From positions 1 to 49,351 of the forward strand of contig JANXDG010000033.1 in NCBI GenBank assembly GCA_025059805.1: a stretch of DNA of 49,351 bases. Reading direction: 5' to 3'. A program made the translations under genes and the position numbers. The notes under the pieces are model-generated. The model made no database searches, was not told the DNA's origin, and saw only the letters and a list, made by a program, of their open reading frames with translations. Shown here in pieces: positions 1 to 7,923 of the stretch. Within the stretch, counting starts at the first letter, position 1. Each line of letters starts with the position of its first letter. The DNA comes from Endomicrobiia bacterium. Its GTDB lineage: Bacteria > Elusimicrobiota > Endomicrobiia > DTEH01.

Positions 1-276
1 ACATTCTTCACATATGAAATGACTATGTGGCTCAGTATAACCATCAAAACAAAGTTTATACTCAGTAGGAATCTCTATTATTAATCCTTTCTCAGTAAAT
101 TCTTTCAACGTATTATATATCGTCGTTTTAGAAATAGTGGGAATTTCTCTCTTTAATGCTGTATAAATGTGTTCTACATCTGGATGTGTTTTGTGTTTAA
201 GCATATATTCATATATTTTTATTCGCTGAATAGTTGGTTTCAGATTTCTTAACCTCAAAGTTTCTTTTATATTCAT
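1..276 (-). CDS. PerR/Fur-family metalloregulator (partial, C-terminus off the window)
   Basis: Reading leftward from ATG at 276-274 there is an open frame of 92 codons that runs off the window edge. It has a Fur-type winged-helix DNA-binding region (recognition helix near ISKTTIYNTLKEF, residues 48-60) and the start of the dimerisation domain with HSHFICEEC (84-92), whose CxxC half would bind structural zinc. Aligned by spacing to B. subtilis PerR, H31, D78, H84 and H86 fall where H37, D85, H91 and H93 of the regulatory iron site lie. An Asp rather than Glu at residue 78 favours a peroxide-sensing PerR-type protein over an iron-sensing Fur; that is inference. The fifth PerR ligand (D104) lies beyond the window. 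A promoter and a palindromic operator precede it, suggesting autoregulation. The family is certain, the subtype moderately so. Confidence 0.85.
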   Translation of the reverse strand, partial: MNIKETLRLRNLKPTIQRIKIYEYMLKHKTHPDVEHIYTALKREIPTISKTTIYNTLKEFTEKGLIIEIPTEYKLCFDGYTEPHSHFICEEC

Positions 277-294
277 CTGTATAAATTTCTATTC

Positions 295-307
295 TGTAAT
301 TATTACA
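295..307. promoter_or_regulatory. Perfect 6-1-6 palindrome, probable PerR/Fur-type operator
   Basis: TGTAAT-T-ATTACA is a perfect inverted repeat with a 1-bp centre, the geometry of PerR/Fur boxes. It lies 19 bp upstream of the ATG of the PerR-like gene and about 10-22 bases past the predicted transcription start, a position suited to repression. Binding by the adjacent regulator is inferred. Confidence 0.6.
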
Positions 308-323
308 AATTTAAATTTATTTA

Positions 324-352
324 AATATATTAAAAATAAAATCTTTTGTCAA
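324..352 (-). promoter_or_regulatory. Sigma70-type promoter of the PerR-like gene
   Basis: On the minus strand TTGACA (352-347, consensus -35) is followed after exactly 17 bp by TATATT (329-324). The start of transcription should fall near 317, just before the palindrome at 295-307. No other good promoter was seen in the 276-383 gap. Confidence 0.7.
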
Positions 353-382
353 GGTATGATAAAAATTTTCTATATTTATAAC

Positions 383-1834
383 TTATTCTTGAGCATTAGT
401 GTTAGAATAATTCCTATATCCCTTGGGCCAGGGTGAGTTTGCTAAACCGTAACTTTGTGTTTTTATAGCAATAACTCGTGCAACATCGCGTTTAAGAACG
501 GGATCTCTGTTTGAATCTGCCTTGTATAAGACCCCATTTTCGTCAATGACTAAGGCAGAATATGTAACCGTACCCCCAGGCCAACCTCTAGCCATTTTCA
601 TTAAATCGTATTTTTCCTTTAATTTCCCATCTGGATTAAGAGCAAAGATGTATCTATACTCGGTTGTAAAATAAATAGTTCCATCTTTACCAACAACAGC
701 TGGTGCATAAATGTCAGAAGATTTGTATTTTTTATCATACTCGTCATACATATACTCATCTATGTCAAACATCCATTTGGCACCACCTGTTGAAGGGTTA
801 ATTGCCCAGAAAAATCCAGCTATTTTATCTGGATAAACATTTCTGTCTATTTCTTTCGCAGTTGTACCAAAATAAATTGTTCCATCTTCACCAATAACAG
901 GCTGAGCTAAAGTTTTAGCATATGTATTCATTTCCCATTTAAGTTCGCCATTAAGAGTATATGCTAACAATCTCTTACCAAATAATCCCGCAATAACATA
1001 TAAGGTGTTATCTGTTATCACAGGCGATACGATATCTCCATCCGCATGCTGTATATACCATAAAACACCACCTGTTGAAGTAGTTAAAGCATAAATACCA
1101 TTACAAGTGTTTGCAAAAACTATCCCAGACGCAACCACAGGTGTTGGCCATACAACACCTCCGCCTAATCCTCTAAACTCATGTCTCCACCTTTCGTTGC
1201 CGTAGAAATCGTATGAAATTATTGCGTATATTGGTGGTATTGATGTTGACACACACACGTTTATATATAAATTTTCCTGAGAATCAACTGCTGGCGATGC
1301 TTGTCCCCAGAAGTTTGGTTGTGTTAAAGAAACTTCTTTTTTCCATCTAAGTTGTAAATCTTGGTTTAACGAATAAAGATATGTCTTACCATACCCCTCA
1401 TTATATCCTGTCATTTCTATAACCATAAAATAAATACAACCACTTTTACCAATTACAATTGCACCCTTAACGAGTTCATCGTCAGAAAGTAAATATCTTG
1501 CTTTTATTTTACCAGTATGTTTATCAAGAGAGTAAACTGCGTTTGTATAATCCACTCCTGGCGGACGATTATCCCAACCACTAGTGCCAACATAAATTGT
1601 GTCACCTGATATTGCAATACTTGGCCAGTATATAAACCCATCCATTTTTTCTGATATCCAGTAGAGTCTTGGGTCGTCCTGCGGTTGAGGTTGTTGTGAT
1701 TGTGGATTTTTTTCTTTCCATTCTTTAATCGCTTTTTTTCCTGTTTGATGTCCAAGATTTACAGTACCAAACTGCAGACTGTAACTGTTAACAGTACAAA
1801 AACAAAGAAATAATAATAAAATATAGATCTTCAC
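383..1834 (-). CDS. Secreted PQQ-type beta-propeller repeat protein
   Basis: 483 residues with an N-terminal signal peptide (hydrophobic residues 4-18), so it is exported to the periplasm or cell surface. The body carries repeated blade units of the PQQ/quinoprotein type: short strands such as DTIYVG, GTIYFG, GTIYFT and GVLYKA alternate with IYAL/LLAYT/IFALN plus GELKW-like turns. The spacing suggests about seven or eight blades. The fold resembles BamB and quinoprotein propellers, but there is no dehydrogenase catalytic region, so it is more likely a scaffold or binding protein than an enzyme. A proline/glutamine stretch (about residues 44-54) links the leader to the propeller. The ATG overlaps the end of the preceding beta-barrel candidate by 4 bases, so the two are probably translated together. 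Fold confident, function unknown. Confidence 0.75.
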   Translation of the reverse strand: MKIYILLLFLCFCTVNSYSLQFGTVNLGHQTGKKAIKEWKEKNPQSQQPQPQDDPRLYWISEKMDGFIYWPSIAISGDTIYVGTSGWDNRPPGVDYTNAVYSLDKHTGKIKARYLLSDDELVKGAIVIGKSGCIYFMVIEMTGYNEGYGKTYLYSLNQDLQLRWKKEVSLTQPNFWGQASPAVDSQENLYINVCVSTSIPPIYAIISYDFYGNERWRHEFRGLGGGVVWPTPVVASGIVFANTCNGIYALTTSTGGVLWYIQHADGDIVSPVITDNTLYVIAGLFGKRLLAYTLNGELKWEMNTYAKTLAQPVIGEDGTIYFGTTAKEIDRNVYPDKIAGFFWAINPSTGGAKWMFDIDEYMYDEYDKKYKSSDIYAPAVVGKDGTIYFTTEYRYIFALNPDGKLKEKYDLMKMARGWPGGTVTYSALVIDENGVLYKADSNRDPVLKRDVARVIAIKTQSYGLANSPWPKGYRNYSNTNAQE

Positions 1835-2304
1835 TTGTTCTTTAAAAAGTAAAAATTTATTGAAATATTTAACACAAAATCAAACTCGTTAACACTTATA
1901 GAATTTTTTCCAGGTTTATCCACAACTGCTATATATGGCCCTATGTCCATGTTTACTGAAAACTTTTTAAAAATAAACTTTTCAACACCTATAAACACTC
2001 CTACAGCACGACCACTTGCATCTTCAACTCCTTTAGTTTCACTAGTGTTAAAAATTCCTAATTCACCACCGAAATATGGAAAAATATTTTTCAAATGTAG
2101 CAAGCGGTAATATCTTAGTCCATAGAGTGTTGTTTCATAATCATCTTTTACTTTTTGATATTTTAGTTCAACTATATTTTTTTTGAAAACATATCTCATC
2201 CCAACACCAGGATAATTAAATGAAATCCCACCCCTGCCAAATGATTCGCCAGACGCGGTAGCTGAGTTACATAAGACCACTATTAATAAGAAAAACTTTT
2301 TCAT
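1831..2304 (-). CDS. Small secreted protein, probable outer-membrane beta-barrel
   Basis: 157 residues. It starts with a signal peptide (MKK, hydrophobic core, ATASG before the mature part) and continues with alternating strands rich in Gly and aromatic residues (GGISFNYPGVGMRYVF, LYGLRYYRLL, YFGGELGIF, VGVFIGVEKF, IGPYIAVV), ending in NISINFYFLKNK. Size and strand pattern fit an 8-stranded OmpW/OmpX-like barrel, but I recognise no specific family. The ATG overlaps the nnrD stop by 4 bases and its own stop overlaps the start of the beta-propeller gene, so it belongs to that operon. It could be a partner or anchor for the propeller protein; this is inferred only from position. Confidence 0.55.
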   Translation of the reverse strand: MKKFFLLIVVLCNSATASGESFGRGGISFNYPGVGMRYVFKKNIVELKYQKVKDDYETTLYGLRYYRLLHLKNIFPYFGGELGIFNTSETKGVEDASGRAVGVFIGVEKFIFKKFSVNMDIGPYIAVVDKPGKNSISVNEFDFVLNISINFYFLKNK

Positions 2305-3278
2305 ACATTATCCGTTAGTTCACTTATTGCGAAGTGAAGAAATGTTATTATATCGGAAGAGGTAAAACAGAAAGATGTCTTTTGCTGTTGACCTATTCCT
2401 GCGGTCCTTTGATGAAGATATACACCTAAAACTGCTGATTTTAGCGCAGGTCTGTAATTTATAACTGTTTTATTATAATTCTTAACTTGATGGACAAGTC
2501 CTGCAATTATGCCTGCCAAAACATCACCACTGCCACCTTTTGCTAATGCAGAGTTTGGAGTATTGGTTTTAAAAACATATTCACCATCTGAAATTGTTGT
2601 TATTGCTGACTTTAACACCAACACAATTTTATTAATTTTTGCAAATTCTTCCACTTCTTTACAGAAATCAAAATTTTTAAGTTTCTTTTGCCATTCTTCT
2701 GTATCTATTTTTAGCAGATTTTTATACTCCCCTGTATGTGGCGTAAGAATAACCCTCCACTCTTGATTCTTCAAATTTTTTATTATTCCATTTTCAACCT
2801 CAAGCAAGTTAAATCCATCTGCATCAATTATTATATTGACCTCTTTGTTTAATTTTACATATGATGAAAAAATTATTTTAAGAAAATTATTTACAAAAAT
2901 CTTAGTATCTTCATCTCTTGAAAGGCCACAACCAAGACAAATCGTATCCACGTTTCTTTTCTGAATATATTCTATTAAAGAATCTAAAGCAATTGAAGAA
3001 ATACAACCGTTTGATGTTGCAGGTAAACTAAAAACAATTATCTCTGGTTTCACTCTTACTACTGTAAAAGCGTATATGCTTTCGGGAACAGCTAAACTTA
3101 CAATTCCACTACCAACTACTAAAGCAGCTTCAGCTGCTAAAATTGGCGCTCCTGTATATTGTTTAGAACCGCCAATAACCAAAATATGACCAAAATCATA
3201 TTTATGTCCAGTATCAGGACGTTTTGGTAAAAACTCTTTCGCTATATTTTCTGATATTATTTGATGTTTGTTGCACAT
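2301..3278 (-). CDS. nnrD: ADP/ATP-dependent NAD(P)H-hydrate dehydratase (YjeF C-terminal type)
   Basis: 325 residues of the ribokinase-like NnrD/CARKD family, which dehydrates damaged NAD(P)H hydrates at the cost of ADP or ATP. Visible motifs are GGSKQYTGAPILAAEAAL near residues 36-53, the TPHTGE loop (179-184) and the GGSGDVLAG nucleotide-binding motif (248-256) with catalytic Asp at about 252. The N-terminal NnrE epimerase domain that is fused in many bacteria is absent: the protein begins just before the dehydratase domain, and no epimerase gene is in the window. It sits between acpS and the envelope genes in the same operon; pairing with acpS and nadK makes a cofactor-biosynthesis and repair group. 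Confidence 0.9.
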   Translation of the reverse strand: MCNKHQIISENIAKEFLPKRPDTGHKYDFGHILVIGGSKQYTGAPILAAEAALVVGSGIVSLAVPESIYAFTVVRVKPEIIVFSLPATSNGCISSIALDSLIEYIQKRNVDTICLGCGLSRDEDTKIFVNNFLKIIFSSYVKLNKEVNIIIDADGFNLLEVENGIIKNLKNQEWRVILTPHTGEYKNLLKIDTEEWQKKLKNFDFCKEVEEFAKINKIVLVLKSAITTISDGEYVFKTNTPNSALAKGGSGDVLAGIIAGLVHQVKNYNKTVINYRPALKSAVLGVYLHQRTAGIGQQQKTSFCFTSSDIITFLHFAISELTDNV

Positions 3279-3328
3279 ATAGTTGTTTAGTCGTTTAGGT
3301 AGTGTTAGGCGTTTTATGACTAAAATTG

Positions 3329-3676
3329 TTACTTCAGATTATACACAACTATAGCTACGGCAATTGCATATTCTTTTGTATGTGATAAAGAAACTTCTAA
3401 TTTTATTCTTTTCAATTTTTTATCTTCCAATACAACTTCAGGTTTACCATTTTGAATGTTTCTGATAACAATATTTTTAAGTGGGATACTATACTTTCCT
3501 GAAAGTGCTTTCCAAATAGCCTCTTTTGCAGCAAACCGTGCAGAATAATGTTGAACCTTATTTTTTTTGTTCTCACAATAGTTAATTTCTTCACTACTAA
3601 ACACACGTTGGACAAAACGTTTATTCCGTATCAACTTAGCAATCCTTTTTGTCTCTACAATGTCTATACCTATCAT
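3329..3676 (-). CDS. acpS: Holo-[acyl-carrier-protein] synthase
   Basis: 115 residues, the normal length for AcpS, which transfers 4'-phosphopantetheine from CoA to a serine of apo-ACP. Both metal/CoA signatures are present: GIDIVE near the N-terminus (Asp5) and ARFAAKEAIWKAL in the middle, and LSHTKEYAIAVAIV near the C-terminus fits the family. The start is ATG, 2 bases after the ogg stop. It is followed by a 50-base gap before nnrD. Confidence 0.95.
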   Translation of the reverse strand: MIGIDIVETKRIAKLIRNKRFVQRVFSSEEINYCENKKNKVQHYSARFAAKEAIWKALSGKYSIPLKNIVIRNIQNGKPEVVLEDKKLKRIKLEVSLSHTKEYAIAVAIVVYNLK

Positions 3677-3678
3677 TT

Positions 3679-4299
3679 TTATTTAAATACAAAACCTGTT
3701 TGTTTTGCCCAAAATAATAGGTCAAGGTCCACCAACGAAATCTTAATTTTTTTAGAAAATGCTAGAAATTTATCTTCTACTTCAAAATAAATTCTCTTCG
3801 TTAAACTTTTCGGTATGTTTTTTATAATCTTTAATCGTTTCAAGTTTTCCAATATGTGTCTATCTAATATTGCTAAATCAAATGAATAGCCTATATTTCT
3901 TAAAAAATGGCTCGCTTCTTTCATTCCTAAACCCTTGATTTCATTTATCAAGATTTCTCTTAAAACTTTTGGCTCAAATTTATTATTTATAATCTTATAT
4001 ATCAAATTGAACTTTTTTGCAAGTTCAACTAAATATTTTGCTTTGTTTCTGTAAAATCTCACCTTTGGACGAAGAATTGCTTCTATTTGATTTATATCAA
4101 TATCAGGATAACCTGCTTTAAACAACTCCTCAACTGCAACCCAACAACTCGTAGCTTTTGACTGCGGAGTAAGCAAACAAAAACAAAGTTCTTTAAAAAC
4201 TTTCTTTTTATCAGTTTTAGTATTTAAAAATTGCTGTTTCCTTTCTTGTATCTCTTTGTAAAACTTTCTATAATCGCAAGATAGGTCCGCAAATTTCAT
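3679..4299 (-). CDS. ogg: N-glycosylase/DNA lyase, Ogg2 type (8-oxoguanine repair)
   Basis: 206 residues of the HhH-GPD base-excision family, closest to the short Ogg2 type known mostly from archaea and thermophilic bacteria. It should excise 8-oxoguanine and nick the abasic site. The helix-hairpin-helix lies at about residues 118-135 (EIKGLGMKEAS), with the catalytic Lys at 127 and the catalytic Asp at 146 in AILDRHIL. There is no FeS cysteine loop, which argues against EndoIII/MutY. It is flanked by rlmN (4-base gap) and acpS, all in one operon. Together with the PerR-like gene nearby this hints at oxidative-damage defence, although operon position alone does not prove that. Confidence 0.88.
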   Translation of the reverse strand: MKFADLSCDYRKFYKEIQERKQQFLNTKTDKKKVFKELCFCLLTPQSKATSCWVAVEELFKAGYPDIDINQIEAILRPKVRFYRNKAKYLVELAKKFNLIYKIINNKFEPKVLREILINEIKGLGMKEASHFLRNIGYSFDLAILDRHILENLKRLKIIKNIPKSLTKRIYFEVEDKFLAFSKKIKISLVDLDLLFWAKQTGFVFK

Positions 4300-4303
4300 A
4301 ATT

Positions 4304-5335
4304 TTAAAATCCTAACTGTCCACAAGCAGCGTTTATATCATTACCGTAAGGTTTACGTATGAAAGTCAGATATCCATTGGTTACCAAGATTTGTTTAAAT
4401 TTTTCAATAGTGTCTAGTTTAGATTGAATAAACTTTTCCTCTGGTATTGTATTATATGGTATCAGATTTATCTTTACAAACTTACGAATTTTTGGTAGTT
4501 TATCTAATAGTTTAACTAAAAACTTAGCATGTTCTTCGGAATCGTTTATCTCACCAATCAGGACATATTCTATTGTAAACTTTGTTTTAGTAACTTCTGC
4601 ATAATATACACCAGCTTCAAGAATTTCATTTAATTTAAACTTCAGCCTCTTAACTAACCATTTCCTTTGTTCATCATTATAGCTATGTAACGAAATTGCA
4701 AGTTTCACACCTAATTTTTCATCTGCAAGACGATATATGTTTGGAACGACGCCCACGGTTGACACAGTAATTCGTCTTTTACTCATTGCAAACATATCTG
4801 TATCTAAAAATATTTTAATACTTTTAACGACATTATCATAGTTAAGTAAAGGTTCACCCATGCCCATATACAAAATTCCGTTTATCTCACCAACATCTTT
4901 TCTTACTGCGTACACCTGTTCTACGATCTCACCAGTTGTAAGATTTCGTACAAAATACATCTTTCCAGAATGGCAAAATACACAGCCAACGCTACATCCT
5001 ATCTGAGTAGAAATACATACAACTTTTCTTTCTAATTTAGGAATATAAACACAAGAAACTATATAATTATCTTGAGTTTTAAAATTATATCTCGTTGTAC
5101 CATCAAGTTGCGAAATTTCTTTTGATATAAGTTGTAAACTTCCTATTTGAACTAAATGGGTAAGTTTATCTCTTAACCCCGCAGGTAAGTCAGTAAAATT
5201 TATTATGTCAGTAACTCTCTTCTTATAAATCCAGTGAACTATTTGTTTTGTCCTATATTCTTTTTCTTTAAGTTTTACAGTGACAAAATCTTTAATTTCT
5301 TCTTTCGTACATCCTAACAAATCAATTTTCTGCAT
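4304..5335 (-). CDS. rlmN: Dual-specificity 23S rRNA A2503 / tRNA A37 C2-methyltransferase
   Basis: 343 residues, usual for RlmN. This radical-SAM enzyme methylates C2 of A2503 in 23S rRNA and A37 in some tRNAs. The radical-SAM cluster motif CxxxCxxC is at C114-C118-C121. The methyl-carrying cysteine of the C-terminal NAACGQL motif is C338. GEPLLNYDN gives the SAM-binding GGE-like element. Cfr, the resistance paralogue, is less likely given this canonical RlmN tail and the housekeeping neighbourhood. Confidence 0.95.
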   Translation of the reverse strand: MQKIDLLGCTKEEIKDFVTVKLKEKEYRTKQIVHWIYKKRVTDIINFTDLPAGLRDKLTHLVQIGSLQLISKEISQLDGTTRYNFKTQDNYIVSCVYIPKLERKVVCISTQIGCSVGCVFCHSGKMYFVRNLTTGEIVEQVYAVRKDVGEINGILYMGMGEPLLNYDNVVKSIKIFLDTDMFAMSKRRITVSTVGVVPNIYRLADEKLGVKLAISLHSYNDEQRKWLVKRLKFKLNEILEAGVYYAEVTKTKFTIEYVLIGEINDSEEHAKFLVKLLDKLPKIRKFVKINLIPYNTIPEEKFIQSKLDTIEKFKQILVTNGYLTFIRKPYGNDINAACGQLGF

Positions 5336-5359
5336 ACTGTTTATATTAGCGGCAGGTTT

Positions 5360-6184
5360 TTATCTTACACCCCAGGAAAGTTTTTGTGTTAATATCTTGA
5401 AGAAATTTTTTTTCCTATTAGGTATAAATAAAAATCTCTTATTAGCTATTTTTATTATAATTTCATCCAGTGGTTCAACAAAAAAATTTCTTTGACCATC
5501 TAAGGACAGGAGCAACTGTTTGTTAGATTTGAAAACAGGGATACGAAGAGTTATTGTTTTCTCTGGTGAAATTAATAAAGGACGGATAGACAATGTATGT
5601 GGCGAGATTGGTGTTATCAATATCACATTTGCTTCTGGCTCAACAATACTACCACCACAAGCTAATGAATAAGCAGTTGACCCAGTTGGCGTTGCTACTA
5701 TAACACCGTCACCAACAATGTTGGTAAGTTTTTGTTTTTCTATGAAAAGTTCTATGTTGCAAACTTTAGACGAAAGTGGTTTTAATACACAATCGTTTAG
5801 TGCATAATGATGTTTATTTTTATAAGTTACATCCAAAACTAATCTATTTTGTAATTCTAACTTCTCAGTAACAAACTCGTCAATAATTGAGTTAACATCC
5901 GAAGGATTAAATTCAGCAAGATAACCTAACCCTCCTATGTTAATACCAGCAACTGGTATCAAACGTTCTACAGCATACGGACTTACTCTTAAAATTGTTC
6001 CATCCCCGCCTAAAGCTAAGATTAAATCAGCTACACAATTTTTATTTGTTATTTTTTCTGAACTACAAATATTAATTATAATTTCTTTTTTGTATTTACT
6101 TTTTATCTGTCCAGATATACCTTTTGCAAGCGAAATAGCATTTTTCTTTTGTGGATTGTATACTATCAAAACTTTCTTAGTCAT
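5360..6184 (-). CDS. nadK: NAD kinase
   Basis: 274 residues. It phosphorylates NAD to NADP. The family's GGDGT motif is at residues 59-63, and the second block NIGGLGYLAEF and the GDGVIVATPTGSTAY segment are complete. It starts with ATG and overlaps the stop of the cyclophilin-like gene by 4 bases, so coupling is likely. Its product feeds the cofactor that nnrD, a few genes downstream, repairs. Confidence 0.95.
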   Translation of the reverse strand: MTKKVLIVYNPQKKNAISLAKGISGQIKSKYKKEIIINICSSEKITNKNCVADLILALGGDGTILRVSPYAVERLIPVAGINIGGLGYLAEFNPSDVNSIIDEFVTEKLELQNRLVLDVTYKNKHHYALNDCVLKPLSSKVCNIELFIEKQKLTNIVGDGVIVATPTGSTAYSLACGGSIVEPEANVILITPISPHTLSIRPLLISPEKTITLRIPVFKSNKQLLLSLDGQRNFFVEPLDEIIIKIANKRFLFIPNRKKNFFKILTQKLSWGVR

Positions 6185-6567
6185 TTAATATGTTCTAAAA
6201 CAACTTTAGTATTAATCTTAATCGCTTTTAGTTTTTTTATAACATCGTTGTCTATATCAATCTTCCCAATAATTGTAATCTCGCTATACGGCTTTGGTTT
6301 ATCACTATCAGATACAGGTGTTCTTCCAAAAAATATACAAAAGCAACTTCCTTCTGGCCACCAACCAACATCGCCAATATCTACATCTAATGTTGGTTTT
6401 TCATTCTCTAATTTTAATGGTAACTCAAAATATATTTCTTCACCCCAGGTTTTCACTTTAGCTTCTTGTGGAAGTATTTCAAAAATTTTATTAGCAATTT
6501 TTGTATCGTTAAGTGTACAAGTTAATTCAAAATTTTGTAAAGGAAATTTAATTTTTATCCTTTTCAT
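6181..6567 (-). CDS. Cyclophilin-like fold protein (TM1367 family)
   Basis: 128 residues matching the small cyclophilin-like family (PF04126 type) known from Thermotoga TM1367. The characteristic stretch GDVGWWPEGSCFCIFFGRTP lies near residues 66-85, preceded by WGEEIYFELP. Members adopt a cyclophilin beta-barrel, but no prolyl-isomerase activity is established and the classical catalytic Arg/His set is not apparent. It is embedded between mltG and nadK with a 4-base overlap to nadK. Family call fairly sure, function unknown. Confidence 0.8.
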   Translation of the reverse strand: MKRIKIKFPLQNFELTCTLNDTKIANKIFEILPQEAKVKTWGEEIYFELPLKLENEKPTLDVDIGDVGWWPEGSCFCIFFGRTPVSDSDKPKPYSEITIIGKIDIDNDVIKKLKAIKINTKVVLEHIK

Positions 6568-6574
6568 AGTTCTT

Positions 6575-7516
6575 CTATCTTACACTATATTTTGACTTTT
6601 TTTGTCTTTCTATGTGTTGTTTATAATACTTAGAGAACACATGTGTCTGATTGTTTTCTGTAAAAAAGAACATATCATCGGTTTCAGCTGGGTACAATAC
6701 AGCTTCAATAGAATCAAGCCCTGGATTACATATTGGTTCCGGTGGTAAACCATAATATTTGTAAGTATTAAACTTAGAATCTATATTCAAGTCCTTGTAA
6801 GTCAGCGGACCAGTAAACTTTTTTAATGCGTATCTCACAGTAGCACAGGATTCTAAATACCATCCTTTCTTTAACCTGTTGTGAAACACTGCAGATACTA
6901 ACCTTTTTTCTTCTTTGGTTTTTGCTTCCTTTTCTACAATTGAAGCTAAAACTACCACCTGATGTGTTGTAAGTTTTAATTCGTAAGCACGTTTTCGTAA
7001 GTCTTCCGAATATTTTCTATAAAATTCAGATACCATACGATTAACTACATAATCCACATCTTCGTTTAAAGAAAAATAATAAGTTTCTGGAAATAAATAG
7101 CCGTTATAGCTGTTTGATTTTACAAAAGTTATAAAATAAATTGGGTCTAATATTATACCTTTAGCATGTAATCGTTCAGCTATTTGTTCTACACGAAATC
7201 CTTCTGGTATGGTAACTTTGACAAGTTGTGGCCCACGGACAAGCCTTATCACTATAGGTATCGTGGTTAATGAAAACCTAAACTTATAAGTACCATGTTT
7301 AATATTTCTTTCTGCAAACAAAAAGAATACCATCCATCTAAATAATCCTTCTGAAGGTATTAACTTTTCATTTTTTAATATTTTACCTACATCCTTAGCT
7401 GTTGCATTTCGCGGGATTATCACAATTTTGTCCCTTCTTAAGTAAGTATGATAGATGTATACTGAAATAAGTAAAATTATAAATATACCTATAAGGAATT
7501 TCTTCTTGTTATTCAT
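6575..7516 (-). CDS. mltG: Endolytic murein transglycosylase MltG (YceG)
   Basis: 313 residues. One N-terminal membrane anchor (residues 7-24) is followed by a LysM-like region and the YceG catalytic domain, which cuts nascent glycan strands and sets glycan length. The catalytic Glu lies in ASIVEKEAK, followed by VFHNRLKKGWYLES and the PEPICNPG..SIEAVLYPA end block, all diagnostic of MltG. The ATG overlaps the ruvX stop by 4 bases, the common yqgF-mltG pairing. Confidence 0.95.
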   Translation of the reverse strand: MNNKKKFLIGIFIILLISVYIYHTYLRRDKIVIIPRNATAKDVGKILKNEKLIPSEGLFRWMVFFLFAERNIKHGTYKFRFSLTTIPIVIRLVRGPQLVKVTIPEGFRVEQIAERLHAKGIILDPIYFITFVKSNSYNGYLFPETYYFSLNEDVDYVVNRMVSEFYRKYSEDLRKRAYELKLTTHQVVVLASIVEKEAKTKEEKRLVSAVFHNRLKKGWYLESCATVRYALKKFTGPLTYKDLNIDSKFNTYKYYGLPPEPICNPGLDSIEAVLYPAETDDMFFFTENNQTHVFSKYYKQHIERQKKSKYSVR

Positions 7517-7923
7517 AACTCACTTTTACACATATCAAGATAATCCTGTAAAATTATACAGGCAGCATAAACATCAAGTTTTCTTTTATATTTTTTAAAT
7601 TTTTTACCTGTTGAAACTAATTTTTCTACTGCTGTCTTGGATGAATAAAATTCGTTCACAAACTCAATCTCTACATCTGTGTACATCTTAAGTTTTTCAC
7701 TAAATTGTAAAATTTCTTCTCCGATTGGTGTAACTTTGTCCCATTTTGGAAAACCTATAATAATTTTGCCTACATTGCGTTCTTTTATCAAACGAAGAAT
7801 ATTTTCTATTGCAAACTCATCATTTTTTATTGTTTCTAACGGATGAGCTAATAAATGTAATTCATCAGATATTGCAACGCCTATACGTTTACTGCCATAG
7901 TCCAACGCCATTATCGGTTTCAT
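7513..7923 (-). CDS. ruvX: Putative pre-16S rRNA nuclease / Holliday junction resolvase YqgF
   Basis: 136 residues of the RNase-H-like YqgF family. The N-terminal strand MALDYGSKRIGVAISD carries the first acidic residue, IIGFP and EFVNEFYSS carry the middle block, and KLDVYAACIILQDYL the C-terminal Asp. The role is processing of the 16S rRNA 5' end; a resolvase role is also proposed for the family. The first ATG gives a 35-base overlap with the upstream deacetylase gene. The internal ATG at 7911 (Met5) would cut that to 23 bases and cannot be excluded. No clear Shine-Dalgarno is seen. Confidence 0.92.
   Translation of the reverse strand: MKPIMALDYGSKRIGVAISDELHLLAHPLETIKNDEFAIENILRLIKERNVGKIIIGFPKWDKVTPIGEEILQFSEKLKMYTDVEIEFVNEFYSSKTAVEKLVSTGKKFKKYKRKLDVYAACIILQDYLDMCKSEL

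Noticed and set aside
6149-6595. Plus-strand frame of 148 codons, hydrophobic
   Set aside because: Opposite the cyclophilin-like gene and the nadK start; hydrophobicity arises from reading A/T-rich antisense.
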